DNA from: Latrodectus hesperus
Lineage: Eukaryota > Arthropoda > Arachnida > Araneae > Theridiidae
Length of the DNA: 64,000 nt
Assembly: GCA_037975125.1 (NCBI GenBank)
Contig: CM075857.1
Location: 28,493,749-28,557,748, forward strand
Direction of reading: 5' to 3'
The position numbers were made by a program, and so were the translations under genes. Shown one piece after another: positions 12,939-25,486 of the stretch. Numbering within the stretch: the first letter of the stretch is position 1; each line of letters starts with the position of its first letter. A model generated the notes under the pieces. It saw nothing but the letters and a program-made list of their open reading frames with translations, had not been told where the DNA came from and did not search any database.

Positions 12939-13082
12939 CATGCTGGCAGCCGAATGACTAACGCTCATGCATTCGATCCAACAGTTCGTGGGTTCGAATC
13001 CCACTTTGGGCTTCGATGTTTGCATTAGTTCGGAATCCACTTTAAACCGCGTCTAATAAGCCCTCATGTGCATAGAATGCCT
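12939..13082 (+). repeat. tRNA-derived SINE, family 1, copy 1
   Basis: The head CTGGCAGCCGAATGACTAACG (A box) and AACAGTTCGTGGGTTCGAAT (B box) match the SINE inserted in element A2 (45174-45355). The tRNA-unrelated body (GTTCGGAATCCACTTTAAACC, then TCTAATAAGCCCTC) follows in the same order in both. The type II tRNA-like head (Leu/Ser style) points to a tRNA-derived origin. It is diverged and lacks a clear 3' tail, so it is an old copy and not a tRNA gene. Confidence 0.8.
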
Positions 13083-13914
13083 TGCAGCAATACATTTTGT
13101 CAGTATGAATTAAGCATGTCTCATCAGATTTAGACCAGGAGAACATGCCGGCCTTACTTTATATTGTATCTTTTGAACTTCATTCATATTCTCCAGGTGA
13201 CTATTTAGAGGACTTTTAGAATGATCATACATTGAAAGAAAAAAGTCACCAAAACAGCATAGAGAAGCAGGACATGAAAGCTTAGTCTCGCATTCAATTG
13301 GATCGTCAAATGGTTATTTAAAACAGCCCTCGGTACCTCCTAAGTTGATTCAGTAACAATACTGTGACCCAACTCATTATTCATTCCAATGAAGAATATG
13401 TCTTTTTTTAACATATTCGGAAAAAGAATATTACAATAGATGCTCGTTTTTATGAACTAGTAGGGAGCGATATAAAACAGTTCGTAAAAAAGAAAATTAG
13501 TAAAATAATGTCTTATATTATTAAAGCGTGATTTTTTACCAAATTATTTTTTCTATATAAATGAAATATTATTAGAAAGAATTATTTGGAATGTGCATTA
13601 TAAGAAATCCATGCAAAATAAGTTCTTGTTACTACTTAAATATGTTGTTGTTACACTATAATAATTGCAAGCGTACTAAGGATTGAGTTAAAAAATTTTG
13701 AATATATTTTCAATAAATTTAATTTTATAAAAATTATAAATCCATAAAACAAATATGTTGTTTAGAAACTTGGACAAGCCAAGCTCGCTTTGCTGTCAGT
13801 TATGCGAATTATAGTCAGTACGGTACATCATTCGTTTTACCACAGCACCACGAAAATAAAAGTACGACTTTATTCTAAGATTACTCCGATAGATGGCCCC
13901 TCTTTATCGATAGA

Positions 13915-13950
13915 TGAGAAAGAGGATCCGATAGAGGATCCTCTTTCTCA
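13915..13950. repeat. 15-bp hairpin palindrome
   Basis: TGAGAAAGAGGATCC (13915-13929) and its exact complement GGATCCTCTTTCTCA (13936-13950) are separated by six bases. Confidence 0.9.
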
Positions 13951-13984
13951 ATTTTTTCATTGATCTCAAGGGGGAGGATATTTT

Positions 13985-14134
13985 CTTTAGACCATTAAGC
14001 CCATGGTAACTGCTCAACAACCAATCACAGGGCTTTCGGTTCCTCTGTTAAACGGATATTGCATGTACTCAGTAAGACTTTGGCAGCATTGGGAATCGAA
14101 CCCCACCCTTCGGTGGAACGGAAGGCCAATGCCT

Positions 14135-14138
<4 letters not shown>
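13985..14138 (-). repeat. tRNA-derived SINE, different family
   Basis: On the minus strand GTTAAGGCATTGGCCTTCCG and, downstream, GGGGTTCGATTCCC form a tRNA-like A-box/B-box pair (14140-14084). A unique body follows to about 13985. The 5' tip runs into the (AT)n array at 14139. Confidence 0.6.

Positions 14139-14201
<63 letters not shown>
14139..14201. repeat. (AT)n microsatellite
   Basis: Alternating TA of 63 bp abutting the 5' tip of a SINE-like element. Confidence 0.96.
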
Positions 14202-14204
<3 letters not shown>

Positions 14205-15775
14205 GATAATAAAACGAAATTTTCTAGTTAAAATGTTGTTAATTTAAAAATGTTAATTTTATTTATCTTATTGTAAGTTTGAAAAAATAGATTGAAATGG
14301 TTATACCCTGAAATTCATTTTTTTGAATATATTTGATTATATTATCAACAGTTTCTTCGTAAAATAATTTGTTTAGAATGTAAGTTAAATAAAAAACTTA
14401 ATTAAAAGTCTCTATAAAAAGATATGAATAAAATTATTCGTACAAAAAATTACATGCATAAAATATTTAATTAAATAAAATTATTAATTATTTTGAATTT
14501 GTAGCATATTTTTCTTAATAATCTTTTTTCATCCCATAGATTAATTCTGAATTAACGACATTTCTCACAATCTCAAAATGCGAATGTGAAAAGAAAATAA
14601 ATAGCTTTTCATTATGAAGCATTACAATTAAATATATAATTTTTTAATTAATTAATATGTAAGTAAAATTTAATAATGCATTTTTACTTATATTTTCGAA
14701 TTTAAGTAACTGAATCTCAACAGTTAAAAATATAGTTTTGAAATTCCAATTGTGCCTTTAAATTATAAATTGGAAACGATATTTTTTAAAATGTCTTGGT
14801 AGGCATTCAACAATGTGATAGTTCTGCTGCAAAGTAAGAAATATAAGAAACAGAAATAATATTTTTTGAATGTTATGAAACCCTTTGAGTTGGACGAATA
14901 TTGGGAAATCACATTCCAGTTCTATTTAGAGAATTTCACACCCAAAATAGAAGTGAGTCTGAAAGTAACACGAATTCCAACCCATTGATCAAACTTCAAT
15001 TTGTCAACCTGTATTCAAATGACAATAGTAGTGAACGGAATGAGTATGAACAAAGAAATTTAAATGTTTTGTTTCTTAAAATTACATATGAAAATGTACA
15101 ACTTTTAAAAAAAGGTTAGGTAAAAATTTAATGTTTATAGGTATAGCTTTAAATTTATTTAGAAAAGAACAAAACACGGTTTTCATAGAAAATTTTAAAG
15201 TAAATTTTAATAATAAACTTTTTTTAATTATATGATATTGATCTTAAAATCCATCGCTTTGATTAATTAATTTTATTTTAAAGTTTAAGCAAAATAAGTG
15301 TTACTAACATTAATTTATGAAATTAAAACGTGCAAAACCTCCTACAATGTATTATAACATATTTTTTCTACAAATGATACGTTTATTAAAAATAATATTT
15401 TTCTTATGCCGAAGAATTTTATGAAATTTGTATTTCGTTTTGCAATAATGAATGGACACGGGCCTTTGCTTACGTGAAAAGTAATTTAAACGGAATTAGA
15501 AAAAACGTGTATTGTTTAAACATTAAAAATTAGTAGCTACTTTAAAAGACTTAAAGATGAATTATGTTACAAATTATTTGTTTATTTTAAATTTTTAACT
15601 TTATTTTATAAATTCTGAGAAATATCAATGATTATAAAGAGCAAAATGGAATTTTCTTTTCCACCTCCATGTATTATTCATAAGATTCATGCTAGCGGTA
15701 TTAATACTGTGGTTTTTAATTTTCATGTAATTATAACCAATATTTCATGTATTGCCATATTTAGGTTATAATTCG

Positions 15776-15778
<3 letters not shown>
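14202..15778. other. AT-rich non-coding spacer
   Basis: Extremely A/T-rich. A 72-codon plus-strand frame at 14901-15119 is a little less biased in composition but shows no domain or homology that I recognise. Nothing else is supportable. Confidence 0.5.

Positions 15779-15865
<87 letters not shown>
15779..15865. repeat. (AT)n microsatellite
   Basis: Uninterrupted alternating AT of 87 bp. Confidence 0.97.
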
Positions 15866-15867
<2 letters not shown>

Positions 15868-16589
15868 CTAATGATTAATATCTTCTTTTGTTCAATTAAT
15901 TAGAATGAGTGAAATCGAATTAATAAGAATTAATGAAATATTTCTGGTAGAATATTTCAATTAGAGTGAAATAGAATTCAAGATTTGAATAAAAATGCGG
16001 TATTATTTTCTTGTCTTGATATTTATATTGTTTATTTAATAATTTTGGATAACTTTTATTGATTGTTATTAGTTATTTATTTGGTGTACAATTATATTTT
16101 CTAGCAGTATTTTTTATGCTTTGTTAGCTGAGATCTATTTAGCTGTCATTAATTATACTGATGATATTTTTCTTAAAAATTTTACTCTCATACAATATGT
16201 CCGAAGTATCTCAAATATTTTCATTTCCAATGAGGAAATTAAAATTATTTTTAAAAGTGTAGTAATTAAAAATTTATTAATATTCCTCGTTAAAAATTAA
16301 TATTACTGGTATATTGTTTATTTACATTAATGTCAATTTATATATATTTAGTGGATAGATTTATTTTAATTTTGTTTTATATCTTTTTATATACATATTA
16401 TTAATATTGATTATTCTATGCATACTTGTGAATTTTAAGTAATTCATTTGCAAATAATTTTTTCTATATACCTATAATTATTTCTCAATTCCAAGTTCAT
16501 ATTTATTTTATGTTTAACATTTATTTAATTGTTTTCAAAAATATTATTAAGTCTGTGTTATTCTTTTGTATCCTAACATATTTAATTCA

Positions 16590-16805
16590 GTTATGTGTTT
16601 ATGTGGAACATAAACCCAAAACTTGCGGGAAGGGTGTAGTGTTAGGATACTCTTCATACTCTTCACTTGATGGCGCTGTAGTCATTAGGAGAGAGGAGAG
16701 GAGGGGGTCCGCTCCGGCGGGGAGAGAGGAGATTATCTTTGACCAGCGAGGAGGATTCAGCTGGCTCTCCTTGGGTGTTTGTTATGTTGGCCGTGTAGGG
16801 CCATA
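16590..16805. other. GC-richer patch, possible LTR or repeat fragment
   Basis: A compositional island with purine-rich runs such as GGAGAGAGGAGAGGAGGGGG. It contains CTTGATGGCGCTGTAG, a motif style common in arthropod LTRs. It lies just beyond the truncated 3' side of Gypsy copy A1 (minus strand), where a 3' LTR would be expected, but about 100 bp of AT-rich DNA intervenes and no matching second LTR is seen. Confidence 0.3.
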
Positions 16806-16904
16806 ATCAAATTTCTATTAATTATTATTTTAATATACAATACTATTAAATTTAATTTTTAAATAAATATTTGTATTTGTTCGAGTTGTGTTTTCTTCTA
16901 CAGA

Positions 16905-17640
16905 ACAGACATTACACTTACCAAATTCATATTTTGAAAGTTTTAAAGTTAAATTGGCTTTTCTTAACCATTCAAATACTTCAGTAAGTTTCTGTATCAT
17001 TTCGGTCCATGTTTTAGCTGGAATCAATACATCGTCTAAGTAACACAATACTTTTTGTTGAACAAGGGGTCCAAAACATGATTCATGAATCTTTGGAATT
17101 CTGTTGGAGCATTCGCCAATCCGAAGATCATTCGCTCAAATTGACCTGCATCGTCTGGAGATATGAAAGTAGTTTTCAGTTTGGCTTTTTCAGTCAATGG
17201 CAACAATAAATAAACCAATAGCTAAATCCAAAGTAGTATAAAATTGGCCTCCTCCTAGACATTCTAAAATGGCATCAATTTTTGGGTAATAGAAATTTAT
17301 CCTTGACCGTCTAAGAGTTTAATTTCTGTAATTTATAACAAATCGCTGTACTCCTGTCTTTTTCTTAATAATAAAGGACAAGAATAAGTAGATCTTCTAT
17401 CTGAAACTATTCCATGCCTCTTCCATTCGGTTTCAATTTCTTTTATGTACTTCTTCTCTTCAGAATTAGTTTTAAACGGTTTTTGAAAAACTGGCTTACT
17501 GCCATCTATTTCTTTAATGTCCATTATGCATACATTCGTGCAGCCCAACTCGCTTATGTTTAAAGCAAAATAGTCCTGATATTTATTTAATAAATACAAA
17601 AGTTCCAGTGTATCATTTTCAAGGATTTATCGAAATTAAT
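16905..17640 (-). pseudogene. Gypsy A1 reverse transcriptase fragment
   Basis: The 5' part of pol, read on the minus strand. An N-terminal segment has GSKPVFQKPFKTNSEEKKYI (about 17500-17440). A palm segment has TTFISPDDAGQFERMIFGLA (about 17170-17110), and the catalytic box is YLDD (17042-17031) followed by AKTWTEM. The template-primer domain is therefore recognisable, but stops and frame changes separate the pieces, and the sequence ends about 40 residues beyond YLDD. It cannot encode an active polymerase. Confidence 0.85.
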
Positions 17641-19395
17641 ATCTTTCATTAAAATAGGAGACTTCTGCTTGTTTGTTGTTATAACTTCAAACTTTTCATT
17701 ATCACTTTTAACTTTATAAGATAGGGTCATGCGTCCCTCACTTACTTCCATTCCCCTATCTAAGTATAGACCTTTCCTAACTTTAAAATTAAATTCTTCT
17801 TTATTTATTACTGGTACAACTGTTTCACCGTTAACTACTTCAAGAACAGAATCAAAATTCTGTCGTACACTTCTGACTAAAATTGCTCCATTAACTATCG
17901 AATGTTCAGTTTCCTCAATTTTTGGTCTAATTAAATTAATTGATTTTTCTATTTTTGTTTCATATAATGATTTTAATTTAACTGTATTTTCTTTTATATC
18001 TATTTGAATTTCAGAATAAACGTCATCATTTGAGTATCCAAATTTTAGATTAAACCAAAATACAAGTAAAAGCAATGTATAGTAAATCTAACCACGTTCT
18101 ACCTAAAATTAAATCGCATGGCTGGGAATAATCTTCTACGATTAATAAAGGAATAAATTTTCCAACTACATCTTCTACACGAATATTTACTACAGCTTTT
18201 CCAAGGGTCTTAAATACTGAATTATTTTGATTTTCAAAACAGAATAAATTATAGCTATCTGGGGTCATATTCAGATTCATTTTTATTGCGATACTTTCTT
18301 TTAAAGGCAACACCTGCTACCTGTATCAATTAATGCAATCACTTTATTTCCATAAATATAAACATCTTTTAAGTAATTCGTTGGTGCCAACGACGCACTT
18401 AAATCCAAATTGTTTTGACTGGCGAGTAAATGATTCCCCTCACGCTTTTGATCGGTTTCAAATGTACACATTCACCAAGAATGACCTAGTTTTTTACATT
18501 TCTTACAGTAAGCTGAAGTCTTCGACGCGGTATATTCGCAAGATATATCACCATAATCATTGCAATTAGTCCTCTTTTTCATTTCGAATATCCGAGCTGA
18601 CTAACTTTTTCCATTTTTTTATTTTCCTTAAACGAAAATGATTTATTTTCTACCTGAAATTTATCATTACGAGAATTATAATTCGATGAGTTTCTTAGAT
18701 TACAACTATTAATAGATCGATAATAGTTATCCAATTTATCTGCTAACTGATATGGGGTATTAATTTTAAGCTATTCGTCAACAAAATGTTCCCGACTTGT
18801 TAAACTTAATTCTTTCTTCAATTGTTCAATAATAATTAAATTTTTTAAACTATTGAAATCTGAAATCTCGAGTCCCGTTATTCATTCCTCAAAATAGTTT
18901 TGATATGAATAATCCTTCCACGTACTCTCTAGATTTTTAACATGATTTAAAAATTTAAATTTAAACTTATCAGCACTTAACTTATATCTCTTAAGCAATA
19001 ATGATTTCAAATACTTATAATTATTTGCATTATCTTCGTTTTCATGCGCTAATAGTTGCGTAATTTCACAGTGGAGCATTAATTGTGACACCTTATACTC
19101 TTCACTTAACCCAATGTCCTGCCTGCCGTTCAAATAAAACTAAATTTTCATTTAGTTTTATTTCTGTAATTTCATACACACTCACTATAAAACTAAATTT
19201 TTATTTAGTTTTATTTGAACTAAATAAATTATATCCTAATCTTTTATTTTATATTTCAGCATTAATTTTCGAAAATTTGTGTGTACGCTTTTATTTTCAC
19301 CATTTTAAATATTTACATTTTGAACTCTATTTTCTACGCAAACGTTCAAGTTCATGTTCACATACGGCCAACATTTTGGCGGCTATTGCTGATGC
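17640..19395 (-). pseudogene. Gypsy A1 gag and protease remnant
   Basis: From right to left: a charged coiled-coil piece EHELERLRRK (about 19370-19340), a capsid-like segment (19133-18882, with KSLLLKRYKLSADKFKF, parallel to LLLKRFKLSPEKFHQKF in A2), a CX2CX4HX4C zinc knuckle near 18490-18520 interrupted by a stop, a protease with ALIDTGS near 18310-18330, and a post-protease region (18313-17587). Gag packages RNA and the DTG protease processes the polyprotein; here both are dead. A 93-bp inverted repeat interrupts gag at 19128-19220. Confidence 0.8.
19128..19220. repeat. Inverted repeat with self-complementary arms
   Basis: GTTCAAATAAAACTAAAT at the left end is mirrored by ATTTAGTTTTATTTGAAC at the right end. 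Each about 32-nt arm also contains its own small palindrome (AAACTAAAT...ATTTAGTTT), and 30 bp separate the arms. It lies within the A1 gag remnant and looks like a foldback insertion. Confidence 0.8.
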
Positions 19396-19775
19396 AATTC
19401 GATCTTCAATTATCCTACTAGAGAAATGTGAATTCACTAAATTGCTAACCAGAAATGTTCATGTAAATAATAGCCATGCGGATTTTGCCTTTGATGCAAT
19501 GCCTTTTACGGGAAAATTATTGGATCATTAGAGTTGGATTAAAGTCATAAAAATGTTTTATATAACTGTGTTGTTTGTAAAAGGTTTAAAGAAAGCTATC
19601 CCAACCGAACCAACACCTTTGCTTCTAGATAGGGTAACGAATTGCGCGCCATTTGAAATTGTTGCCATTGACTCAGCCGGACCTCTATTTTGGAAATATG
19701 GAGGAAAAATTTGGATAGCACAGTTTACTTGCTCCAGTACACCGAGCTATCTACCTCAAGAATCATTATTATAAG
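19395..19775 (+). pseudogene. BEL/Pao integrase fragment
   Basis: The plus strand reads, through two frameshifts, the N-terminal half of a BEL/Pao integrase. It starts with TKLLTRNVHVNNSHADF (the His pair of the HHCC zinc site), then WIIR, then CVVCKRFK (the Cys pair), then LLLDRVTNCAPFEIVAIDSA with GPLFW, where the Asp before SAGP is the first catalytic residue. HRAIYLK follows in a shifted frame near 19740. The rest of the element is absent. It abuts A1 gag in the opposite orientation. Confidence 0.82.
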
Positions 19776-21233
<1,458 letters not shown>

Positions 21234-21639
21234 ATTGGCAAAGTTTCAAATCCGGCATTGTATATAATGTCAAAAACTAGTCGGCAATGTGAGAAAATGC
21301 TTTATATTTTACATGTATCCTAGACTCTCTATAGAATGCGAAATGGGAAACCGACAAAGTATAAAATACATTTTCGATTCATTTCAAGGATCAAATGGCA
21401 AAGCAGATGACTTTTAACGCGTGCTTTAAGCTCAAAATTCGTCAGTTGCACTTTTCTGTTTGTACAGGAGTGTCAAAATACCAGATTTTAATTAATTTGT
21501 TAAACAAAAATTGGTTTTTTACCAAACTGCATTAAGGATGGAGAAGCAAGCTGCAGTATTAAAAAAGGAGACATGGTCTATACACATGAAATAATGATTC
21601 GACGATAAATTATGCAAAATTAATGTAAACCCATCATAA

Positions 21640-23215
21640 AATAGTGTTTTCTTAACGTAAACTACTTACAAACAGTTAGTAAATGAGATACAAAAAGCCA
21701 AAATAACTATTACTAAAAAGGTACCTAGAGACAGTCGATTGCTAATCGCTACGATGTGATGACTGCAGAAAACAAAATTTCTCGTTAAAGAAGGCGTCAG
21801 TACTGTTCAGTATTACCTCACGAATTCTGAGTTATTTCCCGTAGTTTATGTTGTTCATTTGTCTATTGTATACGGAGGATGTGATAGAATAATGGAAGAT
21901 CTGTCAAACAAGCACAAAAACATTACAAGTCATGATATTAAATTTTACACCCCCCTTTGTGAGCTTTGACAGAAGAAACTAAAAGTTATTAAAAAGGGTA
22001 TTGCTGTGAAACCTAGCGTTTTTTCTGAATTTAATTTCCATTGTCAAGTAGATCTTATTGCCTTTCAGTCTCAGCCAGAGAGAGAATCCTAATTTATTTT
22101 GATGTTCACTGGTCATCTCACAATATTTGTGATTCTCAAATATCTAACGTCAAAAAGGGCTGAAGAAGTAATCTACAACCTAGTGGACATATTCTCGTTT
22201 CTTGGAACCCCATTTATATTACAGTCTGACAAAGATATTGAATTTGCCTATAATGTGGTAACCAGCTTGAAAGAGTTTTGGATACCACAGAAAATCGTCA
22301 ATGAAAAATCTCGTCATTCATAAAGCAGGGTCGTGCCGAAAGAACTAGTCAAAATATTTATAGCTTGCTTTGTACTTGAATGCAAAATAATAAATCAACT
22401 GCTGCAATGAAGGACTACATTTCGTGGAATTTATAAAAAATGGAGCTCACCATTCTGGGATCACAATAATACCATGCAAAGATCTATTTTGCTACAAATT
22501 TAAATTAGAATTTTCAACGTCTTTTCTACCTTAAGGTATTTTAAAAGACAAATACAAACGAGCAGTTAGAAAAAGTACTAGAAAGCGCCTAAAAAATGAA
22601 AAAAGGCAAAAAAGAGCCTGTGTTTGAAAGAAATGCATAAAATACAGTCGATCATGGACTAAACCAACAGGATAGTGGCATGACTACAAAAGAGATTTTT
22701 GTTTTTGATACCTGTTCTGTGGTTTTAAATTAAACGAATAGTGCACATGCAGGCAAAATGTGTAATCAAAAATTCATATCTTCTGTGGCCATACTAGTAA
22801 AAATAATGAAATACGTATTTTGTGCAATATTTGTTTCAAAACTGAAAATGTGATCAAAATAAAAATAAACTCTAAAATCCATCTTGTTATGCGATCCAAA
22901 AAAACTAAAATGAATTCGGAAGAAAAATTTCCCACTGCTTCTTTGGGAGCTACTGTGCTCGTTACTATTCTTGGTGTCGACAAGGGGAGAGGGGATTACC
23001 ACAATTTATAAGCAACTGTAAAAAGTGTGACAAGGCATGGTTTCCGTCGAATCGGAACTTCTGAAAGATTTTTAAAGAAAGAATATACGAGTTGACAATT
23101 CATTTTATACCCTAAGAGAACTCGCTTAGAGTAAAAGATATTCCTGATCTCGAAATTTCTCTGCAGGCAGTTGTTATTGCTCAGTCCAAGGCAGCGCCCA
23201 AAGATTCATCAAATG
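21640..23215 (+). pseudogene. KRBA2/SCAND3/Ginger-like integrase gene, decayed
   Basis: Plus-strand fragments in several frames follow the layout of integrase proteins annotated as KRBA2, SCAND3 or Ginger-like. There is an N-terminal LVKEGVSTVQYYLT piece (about 21777-21820) and a zinc-binding HHCC-like segment (about 21850-21970). The integrase core has FHCQVDLIAFQSQP (first Asp, about 22040-22078), then KRAEEVIYNLVDIFSFLGTP and LQSDKDIEFA (second Asp, 22099-22323). NGAHHSGI (about 22440) and a post-core domain EEKFPTASLGATV to GVDKGRGDYHNL (22918-23011) follow. The gene continues beyond the Tigger insertion at 25487. Whether this was a mobile element or a domesticated host gene is not decidable here. 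Confidence 0.78.
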
Positions 23216-23217
23216 TA

Positions 23218-25484
23218 CAGTAAGACCCCGCTTAACGCTGTTTCGTTTAGCGCTGTTTCGGTTTAGCGCTCTTTTATTTCAACCCGGGGATTCCACGAAA
23301 TCGCTCGCAGCATACGGGGATTCCCCGAAATATTATGCAGCGATAGGTTTCAAATACATATCCGAAAGAGTGTACTTGTGTTTCTTGTTTGGTGCGGCAT
23401 TGTACAGACATATTTTTATTATTGGAAACATTTGTTGACATTATTGTAAGTAGGTATTAATTTACATATTTAATACTATATTACAGTGTCAAATATTTTG
23501 ATCTTTAGTTTTTACTATGGGTGATAATGAAAAAGAAAAGAAAGCAACCAGAAAAAGCATTTCACTCAAAACTAAAATGAAAGTGATTAGAAGATTAGAT
23601 TCTGGTGAACGTCAAACTCTAATTAGTGCTTCATTGAATTTGCCAACTTCAACAATAAGGACCATCATGAAGAATAAAGAAAAAATACTGTCATCGGCAA
23701 CTACAACTACGTCAAGCTCTGCAACTAGAATTACCCGTTCTAGAAATAATATCATAGAGGAAATGGAAAAACGACTGTCTATATGGATTGACGACGAAAT
23801 TGACCGCAATATGCCATTAAACCAATCTATCATAAGGGAAAAAGCTAGAAGAATTTTTAATTACATTCAGGCTGAGACAATTGACACAAGTGAAACTTTC
23901 GTTGCTAGTCGAGGATGGTTTAATAGATTTAAACATCGGAATAACCATCACAGCATAAAGATTACAGGAGAAGCAGCAAGTGGTGATACAAAAACGGCGG
24001 CTGAATTTCCAGCGATATTAAAAAGAATAATTGAAGAAGGAAACTATCCTCCAGAACTGGTTTTTAATGTTGATGAAACAGGCCTGTTTTGGAAAAGAAT
24101 GCCGAAACGAACATTTCTATCCCGTGAAGAGAAACGGGCACCAAGATTTAAAGCTGCAAAAGATCGCTTAACCCTTCTACTAGGTGTTAACGCAAGCGGA
24201 GATTTTAGATTAAAACCATTACTAATTTACCATTCCAAAAACCCAAGAGCAATGAAAGGCATATCTAAATCAACTTTACCTGTTATTTGGGAGTCTAATA
24301 AAAAATCATGGATAACTGCGAAAATTTTCCAGGATTGGTACACTGAACAATTCTGCCCGTCTGTTAAACATTATTGCGAAATTAAAAAACTTGAACAAAA
24401 AGCACTTCTGTTAATTGATAATGCTCCAAGCCACCCAACAAATTTATCAGACTTAACAACATGCATTCCAGTCGAAGTGGTTTTCTTGCCGCCTAACACA
24501 ACTGCCTTAATTCAACCAATGGACCAAGGCGTTATATCAAATTTTAAGGCTTATTACTTGCGGCGAACCTTTAAGCAAATGTTTGAAAAAACAGACGGAG
24601 AAGAGAACCAGTCCATAAGAGAATTTTGGAAAAACTACAACATCGGGGATGCTGTAGAAAACATAGGGCTTTCTTGGAATGAGGTAACAGAAAGATCTTT
24701 GAAAGGAATATGGAAGAATATTTGGCCGGATTTAAGTAAGAGCGATGGACACTCTGTCGATGTGGATCAAATAGTGGAAGAGATAGTGAAATTAACGAAG
24801 CAAACCGGTTTTGAAGGGGTAAATGTGGAAGATGTCGAAGAAATAATTCAAGAAGCAGCGGCTACTCTTTCTAATGATGAGCTCAAGGAATTAACTGAAC
24901 AAGAAGAAAACAAAAATGTTGACAGCAGTGATTCAGAAAAAGAGCAAAAAGAACTTTTGATGGCGTTTGTAAAAAGGAGTTTGTCTACCATAACTGAAAT
25001 AATGAATCAATTCATTGAAAATGATCCGAATTTTGACAGGAGCTCAAAAGTAAGGCGTGATGTTAGAGATGCTCTATCCATTTATGAAGAATTTTTAAGA
25101 GAACAACGCCAAAGAAAAAGGCAAACAACATTAGATGTTTTTGTCACAAAAAGGCAGAACACTGAAAACGCGGAAGGCTAACTAAATATGACTGACTTAG
25201 AATTTTATTTGTTTTTTTTTTAAGAATATTCGTTTTGTTATTTATATTTTGTTTTTATTTTTGCAAGAAATAATAATGTGGTATTAATTTGGGCTTTAAG
25301 AAATAAATGTTTGGTTTTATTTTTATTAAAAAAACATACTTTTTAAATTTAATATTTAACCAATTTCCTAGCCATCTTCCCCTAACCCCAATATTTACAT
25401 GTAAAGATTGCCTCGTTTAGCGCTGTTTAGCATTACGCTCTACTTTGATGGAACGTATCCCCCGCGTTAAGCGGGGTCTTACTG
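23218..25484 (+). mobile_element. Tigger/pogo DNA transposon, complete
   Basis: Terminal inverted repeats begin CAGTAAGACCCCGCTTAACG at 23218 and, in reverse complement, at 25484. They are identical for 21 bp and flanked by TA on both sides (23216-23217, 25485-25486), the pogo-type target duplication. A 16-bp subterminal phrase TCGTTTAGCGCTGTTT occurs at 23243-23258 and again, in direct orientation, at 25413-25428, a candidate transposase-binding site. The single transposase frame is intact, so this copy may be young and potentially autonomous. Confidence 0.95.
23517..25181 (+). CDS. Tigger/pogo transposase, intact, 554 aa
   Basis: Cut-and-paste transposase of the pogo family, expected in the nucleus and binding the element ends. 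Residues 14-60 form a Psq-type helix-turn-helix (SISLKTKMKVIRRLDSGE). Residues 75-150 form a CENP-B/Tc5-type second DNA-binding region ending SRGWFNRFKHR. Residues 180-350 are the DDE_1 catalytic core with Asp186 (NVDETGLFW), Asp301 (LLIDNAPSH) and Asp336 (PMDQGVI), giving 34 residues between the last two as in Tigger. The C-terminal third is acidic, then basic, with QTTLDVFV at 536-543 resembling a PCNA-interacting peptide. The ATG at 23517 is the first in frame and precedes the helix-turn-helix by a normal distance. The length matches autonomous Tigger proteins of the TIGD1 type. Confidence 0.95.
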   Translation: MGDNEKEKKATRKSISLKTKMKVIRRLDSGERQTLISASLNLPTSTIRTIMKNKEKILSSATTTTSSSATRITRSRNNIIEEMEKRLSIWIDDEIDRNMPLNQSIIREKARRIFNYIQAETIDTSETFVASRGWFNRFKHRNNHHSIKITGEAASGDTKTAAEFPAILKRIIEEGNYPPELVFNVDETGLFWKRMPKRTFLSREEKRAPRFKAAKDRLTLLLGVNASGDFRLKPLLIYHSKNPRAMKGISKSTLPVIWESNKKSWITAKIFQDWYTEQFCPSVKHYCEIKKLEQKALLLIDNAPSHPTNLSDLTTCIPVEVVFLPPNTTALIQPMDQGVISNFKAYYLRRTFKQMFEKTDGEENQSIREFWKNYNIGDAVENIGLSWNEVTERSLKGIWKNIWPDLSKSDGHSVDVDQIVEEIVKLTKQTGFEGVNVEDVEEIIQEAAATLSNDELKELTEQEENKNVDSSDSEKEQKELLMAFVKRSLSTITEIMNQFIENDPNFDRSSKVRRDVRDALSIYEEFLREQRQRKRQTTLDVFVTKRQNTENAEG

Positions 25485-25486
25485 TA

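Larger units (their letters stand above)
16905..19395 (-). mobile_element. Gypsy retrotransposon remnant, copy A1
   Basis: Minus-strand remains of gag, protease and the first half of reverse transcriptase, in normal order. It is truncated after the RT active-site region, and no RNase H, integrase or LTR is visible. The RT and post-protease phrases closely parallel element A2 (AKTWTEM and LTLKLSKYEFGK here; AKTWTEM and LTLKLSKCEFGK there), so A1 and A2 belong to one family. Many stops and frameshifts mark it as old. Confidence 0.85.

Noticed and set aside
12939..13030. A functional tRNA gene
   Set aside because: A and B boxes are present, but the arms do not close, and a SINE body shared with 45.2 kb follows, so it is a SINE head.
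14059..14247. Open frames of alternating Tyr-Ile at 14.1, 21.1 and 31.2 kb
   Set aside because: They are translations of (AT)n microsatellites, not proteins.
16510..16806. 98-codon frame over the GC-richer patch at 16.6-16.8 kb
   Set aside because: The first third is AT-rich and the rest is purine-run repeat, with no domain. Better treated as a repeat or LTR fragment.
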